From Euryodendron excelsum (taxonomy: Eukaryota > Streptophyta > Magnoliopsida > Ericales > Pentaphylacaceae), in the NCBI GenBank assembly GCA_033060915.1, contig CM065389.1, forward strand, positions 20,784,501-20,848,500: a stretch of DNA of 64,000 bases. Reading direction: 5' to 3'. The notes below the pieces were generated by a model. It was not told the origin of the DNA and ran no database searches. It saw only the letters and a program-made list of their open reading frames with translations. Shown here in pieces: positions 12,895 through 24,800 of this stretch (position 1 is the stretch's first letter; the number at the start of each line of letters is the position of its first letter). The translations under genes were made by a program, and so were the position numbers.

Positions 12895-15800
12895 ATGCAT
12901 CCGTTCTGCTGCGTCTCGACCGTTGACGACCGGAACTCGGAGAATTTGACGGAGCCCCTCTCCATGCTCCCGGTGACATTGGCCTCTGCCGGCGACGGCG
13001 CCGGCTGCAGATCTGACCTGGAAAAACGTGCCAATGGCAATAACCACGTCCACAATCACGTCGAAGGTCGGTTGAGCAAGAGAATTGTGGCCCCGGCGTC
13101 GACTGCGGTGGAGTCGGGCCCGCGGCCTCCGGCCATGCGCGAGGCGACGCAATTGTTGTGCGCCGATCAACGGGAGGTGAAGATCAATGATATTGTAGGT
13201 AATGGAATTTCTGGTATTCTGTATAAGTGGGTGAATTACGGTAAAGGTTGGCGTCCAAGGTGGTTTGTGTTGCAAGATGGCGTTCTTTCATATTATAAAA
13301 TCCACGGGCCTGATAAGATTGTGGTCAGCCAAGAGACTGAGAAAGGATCGAGAGTTATCGGAGAAGAATCACTTCGGCGAATCTCTCGTCACAAGAATGG
13401 TAGCTCTCAGCTCAGGCGGAAGCCTGTAGGTGAAGTTCATCTCAAGGTTTAAAATCTCCCTCTGTATACCCATACACACATCTATAACGCTAAATTCTAT
13501 CTGCATTCCTCGATTTGACTCATCGTAATGTTACCATATATCTAAAGAGTCGTAGATTATTTCGTTCCATCCCTAATGTAAGGCGATCTCTGTTTACAGA
13601 TTACAGTTAGATAGCTTAGATCATTTGAGCCTCTTTCATCTCCCGGGCCAAATTAATCTTCCTTTACTATGTATAGCACTGCTCTGTTCGCATACAGTTA
13701 GATTCACTTTACTTCTACATCGATTTGGACGAATCAAAATTTCCCCTACTTCTTTCTCTTATCTGATTTAATTCGTTTTGGATCCTATTTCTTTAAGAAA
13801 CTTCTTCCCTAAATTGTAAAAATTTTTCAACAATTTTTTTGTCTTTCTATTACAGTTGTTCAACGTCTATATCTATGTAAAACAATTTTCTGTTTCCTTA
13901 TTTTCCTGGTCTTTTGTCACAATTCTATTTTGATTAGGTTTCTTTTTTAATCTTTTGCTTCTAAGTTATCACAAGGCCAGTATGTGAAGAACAAACTCCC
14001 CTTTCCAATATTTCACTTCTAGATCATTCCATTCTAATTTCTATATTCCCTTTGATTGATCACAAGGCATCTGTTGAATTTCCATTTTTATTGGTGTATC
14101 ACAGGTTTCAACAATACGTGAGAGCAGGTCAGATGAAAAGAGGTTTTCAATTTTTACTGGCACTAAGAGGCTGCACTTGAGGGCTGAGACTCGAGAGGAT
14201 CGAGTGGCATGGGTGGACGCATTGCAAGCTGTGAAGGACATGTTCCCCAGGATGTCCAACAGTGAACTAATGGCTCCTGTGGACAATGTTGTTGTATCAA
14301 CAGAAAAGTTGAGGCAGCGGTTATTGGAAGAAGGTGTCAGTGAGGCAGCCATCCAGGACAGTGAGCAGATCATGAGAAATGAGTTTACTGCATTGCAGAA
14401 TCAGCTTATGGTGCTCAAACAAAAGCATTGGCGGCTCCTCGACACTCTGCGGCAGTTAGAGGTACATGTAATGATTAGTAGAAAAAATCATGCTAATCGT
14501 ATTCGGAATTCTTCTTCAGTTTCTTCTGCACCGAATCCTGTACATCCTAGTGCTTCAGAAACCCCCCCAAATTAACTGCTCTGCTGCTGGGGATTTGTGA
14601 CTGCTTTGCCCTTCTGTTTTTGTTTATAGAGTTGTAAATTTATATTTTTCCCAATTCTTTTGTATAGATTGTTAGATGGGGAGTAGGGTTATGAAATTGT
14701 GTACCTTTCTGACATAATTGTTTTAAATAATTGACCGAAGTTGGATGAGCATTTGTTGATTTTTTTATGTGGAGTTTTAACTGATGTTAGTTTGCTGTGT
14801 TTTCAATGGAATTGCAGTAAGTTTTTAATGATCTGTTTTCATTGTGGAATCTGGAAAATTGGGGTACTTTATTTGTACCCTATTTGGATGTTGATATTGC
14901 CTACAGTCGCTTTTAGATTATCAGTTGCTTTGGTGATGACTTTCCTTTTTACATGTTTCATGCAAACCGTTGCGGTTCTAAAGGACAAATACAATATTGC
15001 AACATCATTTTGGTTATTAGAAGTCCTTTTTAAATCACTCCTAAAACAGAAGACTAGCATTTGTGTTTGCATCCATTTGATATCTTAATCTAGCGTTTCT
15101 TACATGCTTACTTGAGGCTGCTGCTACCCAAACTCTAAAAATAGTTTCTTCCAATTTCTTAATTTATGAGTTGGCCTAAATTACTTTAGGAATTATCTTG
15201 GATTGTCGACAGAACTTAGGAAAACGTTCAAACCTCACATTATCTAATATCTGGGATGACAGAGACTGCATCTAATCTAATTCTTTTGGCTCAGTTGATG
15301 CGAATCTTTGTTGAATTTTTTGGGGATACAATGATTCAAAATTTCAGCCTACTCTAATTTTTAGGCTCAGTAAGGGAAATTTTCACTTTCATGAACGAAA
15401 ATAATATGAATTATAAAAGTTGAAACTTATGTTTCCCTTCGATGTTTCTTTAGGTTTATCCAGCAACAGATGGAAATTAAGAAATGTATAGCAAACTTAA
15501 AAATCCATATAGGTGGTATATGAAACTAGTTAATTTAAAAGAAAGAAAAAGTGGTTGGCTGTCATGGACTCATGGATTATTTACTAGTCTAATGCACTGC
15601 TTTAATAGGAAGAGCCTCAAAAGTTTCTTGATGGCAGGTGGTACTTATCTTGTTAAATATTACATCCTTTTGGTTATGATTGATAATTGCTTGATGTTGT
15701 AATGTGTTGATTGACTGAACTTTAGATACTGAATGGGTGCTACCGTGGATAATGAAATGTCAAAATTTCTCATTTGGAGAAGATATGTGAATAGCTGCAT

Positions 15801-18800
15801 TCATGTCCATGGTTAGTATATGTAAGGGATGGAGTACATGGCAGTTGCCTTTTCTTTTTTCTTTTTTGGCTGAAGTGGACACTCTGATAACTAATAATTG
15901 CTGTAGCCTAAAAACGTTTTGGATTTTCTCTTCCATCAATGAAAGGCTGTCCTGTAGGCTGTAAACAAGTTATGTGAGGTTTACACCTAGATGTGCAAAA
16001 GCTTTTAGGTTTCGATTTTGTTATTAGAGACTAAATAGCTAAAATATTGGCAGTATAGGCATTGGCCCAAGTTTAGCTGGAAAATCAGAATGATTTCTTC
16101 AGATACATTTGTGTGTACTGTTTTATGTATGTGCCTGTATGTATATATTTCTATTTTCATGACTAACGATTGCAATTTATTATTTTTCTGATAAGAGATA
16201 TCACTTTATTTTTCAATTTTTTCCTTGGTTAGTTTAATGATATGATCTTTCCCAAATAGGAACTGGTTTACTTCTCAGAGAGCTGATGATGAAGAGAGAT
16301 TGCTCCTACTCAACCAAAAAAAAAAAAAAAAAAAAGGGAAAAAAGGAAACAAAAGAAAAATAAAAGTAGGAAAGAAAAAAAATAAAGAAAGGAAAGAAAT
16401 GAAAAGTAAGAGCGACAATTTAAATGGATTGCATTCAGGATGGTGCAATGTATGTGGACTGTTTGTCATTTTCAACTCTTGTTTGTAGCCTTAGGATAGT
16501 TGGAAGCAGTTGCTGGCAAGAATTATGAATCTCAAATAAGAATCTTGAGGTGAAATTCTCTGTCCTTACCAGTGTTTTTCACCTACAAAAGCATGCATAT
16601 TGGTGATTGGGAAATGTGTCCATGTATCATATTCCGATGGATCCACTAGTGAATGAGTGTACTCTAGCCCAAGATTCTGTACGAATAACCTCAACATGAT
16701 TAGATGATTTGCGACTATAGAATGAATCATTTCCCCTTTAGTCTATATGTTGAAAGTTTCCGTGTCTTAATGTACTCCGAGCAAATCTAAGTTCTTTGAG
16801 ATATGTTTGGGTGCGGCCTGGTAAATTGGCTAAAATGTGTTCCCTGTATTATTGAGAAAGAGAAAAGAAAGTAATTCTTTCATATCATGTAGCTCTTGGG
16901 AGAAAATCAATTATTTAATGAAATACTTTATTTTTGTTACACAAGTTGAAAGACTAGACATTTTTTGGTGAAGGAAACCTGTCGTTTTGGATGTTAACTG
17001 TACACACTACACGGCATTTGAATTTTACTGTTCAATCTTAGTGCAGTGATGCTCATTGCTAAGTACAATGTTTTCTTTGTGGCTAACTAGTTTGTTGTGT
17101 GTGTATTGCCTATATGGCTATATCCCTTCTGACTTAAAGACACATATTTTTATATGTAAACAAACACATTTATTTCCCATGTTTTTTGGTGGTGTTCTTG
17201 TTTCTAATTGTGCATCACTTGTCGATTGTGCTCTGGTTTCACATCTGATTCAAAGTTATCCAAAGAATGTTAAGGGCTACAGTAGGAAAGCATCACACAT
17301 AAGGGAGACCTGTTTAAGTTGTTGCCATTTGATATGATCCGTTGACAGCTTGAAAGACATGGTTATAGAGGCTGTCAACATTCTTAGCGGTGCTGAAAGA
17401 CAAAAGTACATTTTTTTTTCCCCACTTATGTTAAAATTATATGCGGTAATATTTTGACTGTCAGCTTAAAATTTCATTGTTTTAGAGTTTGTTAATGCCC
17501 TTTGCAGTAGCAAATTACCTTTTATTTTCTCTTTATGACATCTTAAAATGGACCATAACAATCTGAATGGCAGAATGTGCCAATCTTCTTGATAATGGAA
17601 TCAAAATAGCCTTTGTACCTGATGTGCATAAATTGTTCTGTGAACCATTCAATGTACTGTCTTGTTGAAGTGATGCTTGGAAATGTTCGAGAAAGCAATG
17701 AAACTCATGCGAACGCTAGGTGAATCTTAATTACTTGAGTTGGTGATCATGAGGCTGGTGGCAATGCATTGATGGTGCAAGCGCTGGTTATGATCATGAT
17801 TTTCGTAGCAGCAGCCGTTGCTGGAACCAGAAGCAGTTTTCAGCAGAGAAAAGGGAGAGGGGAAAAGAAGTGGAAGAAGGGGGGGGGGGGGGGGGGTGTG
17901 GTGGTGGGTGGGGGCTGTTGTTGTAAGCAGAGAATGAGAGAAGAGAAAGAAGAAGAAACAGAGAAGGAGAGATTTTGCTCTGTGAGGGACAGAGAGGGGG
18001 TTATGCAGAAACCTTAGTTCTAAATTACACCAAAATTCTGATAATTTATCACACTGAGCCCTATATATATAGGCTTGTCCCAAAAAGGAAATAAATAAAA
18101 ACCTATATTAGAAATTAAGAGATCATAATCCTAAATAAATTCAAACTCCTAAATAAATTAAACTCTTGGTTGACGCCCCCTTGACCTAAAATATTTGTGA
18201 AGCTGTTGTCCTTGATCACCATCACTATTTTAGTAGCAACAGTTTGGAGGTGCACGAACAACTGTCTTGTGCTTAGTGATCTTTCCAAAAGGAAGTTATT
18301 TTAATGCTTAGTGGGTCATTTGTGGTAGTGGGGGAAACAGAAGCAACAGATAGTGATGCAACTGGTGGTTTTAGCAACGGTGTGTTTGTGGTGACCTTGT
18401 AGTGGTGGCAACAACATTGGGTGGTAATGGTGGCAAGGTGGCTTTTCTAAGGGTCAAGCATTTGACCCAAGTGAGTCTTTTTCTTGTTTCTTTCTTGGTT
18501 CTCTTTTCCTTTCACACGTTGTGAAGATTGATTTACCAGACCCTTTTAAAATATTTGGTTGAAACCCCATGTATATTAATCTACATTCAGGAATTCTTAT
18601 AAAACTTTATTTTGCATTGATAATGCATTATCCACTACAGAGCTGAAGAATCTTAGCAAAGAAATAAAAATAGGTTGGCCTCCTGCAAGAGCGTATGGTT
18701 GTCGATTCTTTGATCCTTTGGGAGTACCCGATACCGCCATATGTCAATTTGTACTTTGATTTTCGTTTCCTAAGATGCAGTTTCATTTTCACTTTGTTTT

Positions 18801-21800
18801 ACTTCTACTTTTTGACTCCTGTTACCATTAATGCTTTGTTTAAAAAATTTCTAATGCTTGCCCATTTGCCAAAGTCATTTTGTGTTTTTGCTACTGGAGT
18901 GGCATTTGTGCTAATTACTTTTGCAACTTATGATTTTTGAAATGTGATAATTCTCCATACATTTACTTTTTCTAAATTGTGTCTGTATTCTTGAGTCCTT
19001 GACATTTTGTTCACATGTGTGCACTTCTACTAAGGATTGCTTTGTTTCAAAAAATTCTAATGCCTGCCCATTGCCAAAGTCATTTTGTGTTTTGCTACTG
19101 GAGTGGCATATGTGCTAATTACTTTTGCAACTTATGATTTTTGAAATGTGATAATTCTCCATACATTTACCTTTTCTAAATTGTGTCTGTATCCTTGAGT
19201 CCTTGATATTTTATTCACATGTGTGCAGTTCGACTAAGCATCTATATAATTGGTGGTTGAATGTTTATAAATGTTGAAATTCTTGGGGTTTTTTCCCTTC
19301 ATATTATGCTGAGAAACTAATATGTAAAGCTGTTTTGTGTAGACAGAAAAGGTTGATCTGGAGAATACAGTAGTTGATGAGAGCCAAAGACAATTGAAGG
19401 AGCTGGGGACTTCATCTAGGCTTAGGCAAGACAAATCCAGCGGTATGATTTTCAAAATTATTCTTCCAACTTTTTTTAGTGGTTAAATGTTGGCTATGTA
19501 AGCTTAATAGTAGCGAGGTGCCTAATATTGAGGATCTTATTGCCATACTTGGTTATAAAGTTGGGTGGCTTCTCTACTTATCTAGGCTTGCCATTGGGTG
19601 CTTCCTTTAAGGTCGAGATCTGCGGGATTTAGTGGTGCAAAGATATTAGAAAATATTGGCTGGTGGAAAAGACAATGTTGGTCTAAAAGGGGAGGTTAAG
19701 TTGCTTAAGAGCATGTTATTTAGTGTGCCTCTCTAGTCTCTACTTCATGTCTCTTTTCACCATTCCTCCTTTGGTGGTAAAGCGACTTGAAAATTGCAAA
19801 CAGCCTTCTTATAGGGTGGGAGAGGTACAACTCAAATATCATTTGGTGGACTTGGAGACAATATGTACCCCTTCATAGAGGGATGATTGAGCTTTATGAA
19901 ATTGGAAAATTTTAATTAGTTCTTTTGAGGAAGTGGCTTTGTAGATTTGTTTATGAGCGATATCATTTATGGAGGGTGGTGCATTCAAATATGGGTGCTT
20001 GTGGGGGAAATGGACCTCCTTTTGAGGTTTCCATGTCTTATGGTATGGGCGTATTGAAGAGCACTAGAAACGTTTAGATGAGTTCATGGGCAATGCTAGA
20101 TCGATGGTCAGGAGAGGTACAAGTATGTGACATTGTGGCAGCATCTATGGTACGGGAGAACAAGCTTAAAATGGCCTTCCCTTCACTAGTTAGAATTGCT
20201 GTGGATAAAGAAGCTTCTAATGAACTATCTTCGTATGGAAGGTCATTATTTGTTTTGGGACATTTCTTTTAAAGAACATTTGCAAGATTAGGAATAAGTG
20301 TTGATAGGTCTTTTGGATAACTAGAATGTAACATTGACAAGTGGGAGAATGATTTGAGAGGGCTGAGATTCAAGTCAAGAAGATTTGAAGTGAAATCATT
20401 TTATGAGGCTTTAACTTACACCTGCCAATTAACCCTTCCCTTGAGTGGGATTTGATCTTCAAAGGGATTCTCTTAGGTGGGGTTTTTTTTTTTTTTTTGG
20501 CAATGCTGGGCATATGAAGTTTCTCGCTATTAATAATCTGCAGAGGACACAAGATGGAGAGTCTGTTCATCATCTTTCAGTCCAGTGTCATGTGGTTTGA
20601 GATCTTTGGCGATTATTTGGATTTGTTTTGGTATGTATTGTGTTTTCCATGGGAGTGCTTTGGACCTTATGCATAGTTTTCATTATTTCTTCTTTCTTTT
20701 TTTTTTTTTTTGGGAATGGGAGGAGGGAGGGAGTTTGGTTTTTTTTTTTTTGTTTGGGGGGGGGGGGGGGGGGGGGGCGCGCGCGCTGGGGAGAGGAGAA
20801 GGAATAGCTTACTTCTTCCCTCCTTTATGTGTGATGTGGATAGTTTTGGGGGGATTAGAACTGAAGATCCTTTTGACAGCATGGAGGAGCCTTTATTTAA
20901 GTAGAAAAGTAAATCTTTTGCATTTTCTATGGTTAGTACTTGGGGTTGGTAAAACTGATGTCTTAGCATTGGATTTGGTATATTCTTTTGCTTAGATTGG
21001 AGATGCATAGGCGGTTTACTTTCTCTTGATCTTGTATGTTGACATCCCTTCTGATGTCTTACTAATAGACTTGTACTTACTCCCAAGAAATAAATGAGGT
21101 TAGTCCCCCATAGAGTGAATGTAAACATCATTCTAACTTCTCCACTGCTGAGGAGGAAAAGAAGGAAGTAAAAGACCCAGAGGATAAGAGAATAGAACCA
21201 ACTGCAGTGGATTTCTTGCTGAACTTCAGAAACTCCTACAAACGGCTTAATATCTACCCATCAACTTCCATTGATGTCAGTTAAGCTATTAAGTAAAAGA
21301 TGGTGATTGATGTGTGGGAGACGTAGTAACTATCAAGTATACGCCATGCGATTATTAAACTAGAGTCCAAATAATGGATGCTGATAATTATTTTCCAGAG
21401 ATATTACAAAGCTTATATAGTGTTCTTAACATAAAATAAGCTTTAACTATACTTCTTTCCTATGCCCGTAAACACCGATTAAAATAATACTTGATGTGGT
21501 GTTTATTGATGATGTTGCCCAAGTTTGTGCACTATGGGGTGGTATCCATGATGAAGTATAATACGTGAAACTACTTTCAAATGTTGTGGGAAAAAGAGTT
21601 GTTCTACTCCACTATTAGAAAGATAAATTACTAAGGGCTTGTGTCATAGTTGATTTAACCAATCTGTAACTGTAGTAGTGGATGAGCAACTGAAGTTTGA
21701 CTCAGGAGGGAATACTTGCAACTGAATAGAAGTAGAGGGGAAGATTTCTAAGTATTTTCTCCTACCCATCAGAAGAGACCTGTGGGTCAATTTGTTATAA

Positions 21801-24800
21801 GGAACAGTTGCTGCCCCTGTATATCTATTCTTAAGAAATCAAGAACAAGAAGGCATTTGTTGATTATATAAACCTTTTTCATTATACGACCTTTTGAGTA
21901 AAATATCTTTTTTGTTGTTTGGATGTAAGTTTTTATACATTTACAAAAGAAATAAAGGGAGGTCTATGTTCAATAAGTTGTAATTGTTATGTGATTGCAT
22001 GACCTAATTGATTAGATTACACAATTATTATGATTAATATCAACCAGATCATTTCAACGATCCCTGGAAGCTGTGCAGTTGCCACAGACTGCGCATGAAC
22101 TGGACTACGTGTCTGTTGCATGTGGTATCTCGTTTCTTATTCATACTTGTTTATTGTTCCCTTTTGGATGGGCCAGAATATTCTGTATTTCCTCCTCATA
22201 GTTTTAAACATAGAATGGATTACATGGAGCAAGAAAGGAAAGCAAAAGATACATCCTTTTCTTCTTCTTTTTTAAACTGCAGTCACTAGTACTTCTTCTT
22301 CTTCTTTTTGGTAGGTTCCATCTTTTTCATTTTTTCTTTTATGGCTTCTTATTTTCTTATGGAAATTATGTTGTTTTGCCAGAAGGAACTGCAAGCGAGT
22401 CTGAAGATGACAATGAAAGAGCTGATGCTGCAGAGGAAGAAACAGATGATGATGACAACGCATTCTTTGATACTCGAGATTTTCTCTCATCAAGTTCTTT
22501 TAAAAGCAGTGGATCTGATTTGCGGACATCATCTTTTTCGTCTGATGAAGAGCTTTATGCTCTTGAATCTGAAGATGACGTTGACCCTTCCATTAGATCT
22601 GTTGGAAAGAACCGTCCTCGTGTTAAGCGTCGTAAGAGATTGCCTGAGCCTGTTGAGAAGGAGAAGGGAGTGAGTCTCTGGTCAATGATTAAAGATAATA
22701 TCGGGAAGGACCTGACAAAAGTTTGTCTTCCTGTCTACTTTAACGAACCTCTCTCTTCACTGCAAAAATGTTATGAAGATTTGGAATATTCGTATCTTAT
22801 TGACCGGGCATATGAATGGGGGAAAGGGGTAAGTGTGTGGTGAAAATTCTGAAAATTTATTTTTTCTTTTTGCTTTTTTGAAAATAGTTTTATTGCTTTC
22901 ATTGCATGTCTGTGTAATTACCCCCTTCATTTAGCTATATCTCCACAGCTGGTGTGGTTTCTGTTCAATGCGCTACAAGTTCAGTTAATTTTTCATTTTT
23001 CTTTTGTTTTTCCTCTCTATTATGGTAGGGTATTTTACTATTTTAAGTGGATTATATCTTTATACTCTGTTACTTTGTTTTTTTGGTGGTTTTCATCTGT
23101 CCATATTGTAGCTACACATGTCAGTCTTGCCAATGTGACACGGCAGATTACTGCCATGCCAATGACATGTAATTATTATCTCCATGGGTGTGATTTCACA
23201 TGTCAGCCTCATGAGGTGACACGTGGACCAATAGCACATCTCCATATGCTCTGTCCTAGGTTGAGCCTTGCTAGCCGAGGTTCACACGTGGTTCCTTGAC
23301 CTCGAGGTTTGGTATTGAGTGACACCAAAAGTTTGCCTGCTTTGACGTGCTTGAAGCACCCCCTCAGCTCAACCCAGGGAGCCTCCATACCTCTAGCTCA
23401 ACTGAGGAATCCTCTACTTCTGCTTGTCTTCCCTATGCCTCTAGTCCCTCAGTTCCAAAGTTCTCTCTAAGAGTTTTATCCCAAGGTCATTTCTAAGGCT
23501 ATCGCTAGTTACCTTTGAAAGGCATCCTGATACTCAAGCCAGTCTAGGTCGAGAGCATGGCTTAGGAACCTCTTGGGATTGGTGTTACGGTCATGGGGTG
23601 CTTGAGCAACCCCATGATCATCACACGGGATTTATGGGGATGTGTGGCTTGGCAGCTAGCATTAATGCTTGGTCAAGACACCCATCCCTTCTTGCAAGGG
23701 ACTTGCACCTTGGTTGGTCTTATAGAGAGAGATCTCCAGACGAAAAATTTCCTACCATAACCAGTTGAACCCCTTAGGTTTCAAGTTTTTATTATATGTT
23801 AATTTGAGAAAATTCAAACAAATGTTTTTTTAGCTATTAATTTCTTTTCAATGGTACCTATAAACCACAACCAATTGGACTGTTATTCCATCCTTAAATC
23901 TAGTACTTCTCTTCTTTATCATAAACAATATAAAAGGTCCTAGTGTACCAGTATTTGGTGTCCTTTATCTTGTTATTTTTCCCCTCTGTTGTAGGTACAT
24001 ACTACCAAAGCTCCTACTTGGCCAGCCACATTGGTGCCACGACATCTCCTTCTGTGCATACTTGGTCCCATGTGTTAGCCTGATAAGGAGACGCGTGGAC
24101 AAATGGGGCATCTCCACATGGTTAAGCTTAAGGTCCTTCGCATAGTGAAAGGCATCTCCATCCCAAGCATATCTCCTACGGCTACACGCTCGGCACCTCA
24201 TGGCTGTTTGGCCATGGAACATCTCCGCTAAGCGTGCTCTCTAGGAATCTCTCCTATGGTTACATGCTCGGCACCTCTTGGCTCGACCATAGATCATCTT
24301 TGCAGGCTGTGCTCTCCTATCGCTCCCCTCAAGGGTTGAGCCTTGCTAGCCAAGGATAGCGCAAAGAACGCCTCCCCTAGGCCCAGGCACTAAAGGCCCT
24401 CGTCCACGGTAAACTCGCAGCACTTCTCAGCATGGCTGAGTGTACCTTTGCCCGAGTGCCTCTCTTATAATTGTGCTCGGCACCTCCTGGCTCGGCCATG
24501 GAACATCTCCGTCGAGCATGCTCTACATTGCTCCCCTCTAGGGTCGATTCTTGCAGGCCAAGGATAGCGTGAAGAGCATCTCCTCTAGGCTCAAGCACAA
24601 CGGGCTCTTGCTTACGGGTAGCTCGTTGCACCTCCTTAGGATGGCTAAGCGCATCTCTGCCTTAGTGCACCTTTCATGGCCTCCACACTCGGCACCTCCT
24701 AGCGAGGCCATGGAGCCTCTCCCCCGAAATTGGTCTCGAGCCACTTCTCCAATACTTGGTAAATATTCTCCACAGAGCAACTCAACAACCTAGTTTTGGA

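Noticed and set aside
20585..21131. Frames of 136 and 154 codons around the G22 run
   Set aside because: Built from homopolymers (poly-Gly, poly-Phe, poly-Lys, poly-Pro) and LINE remnants.
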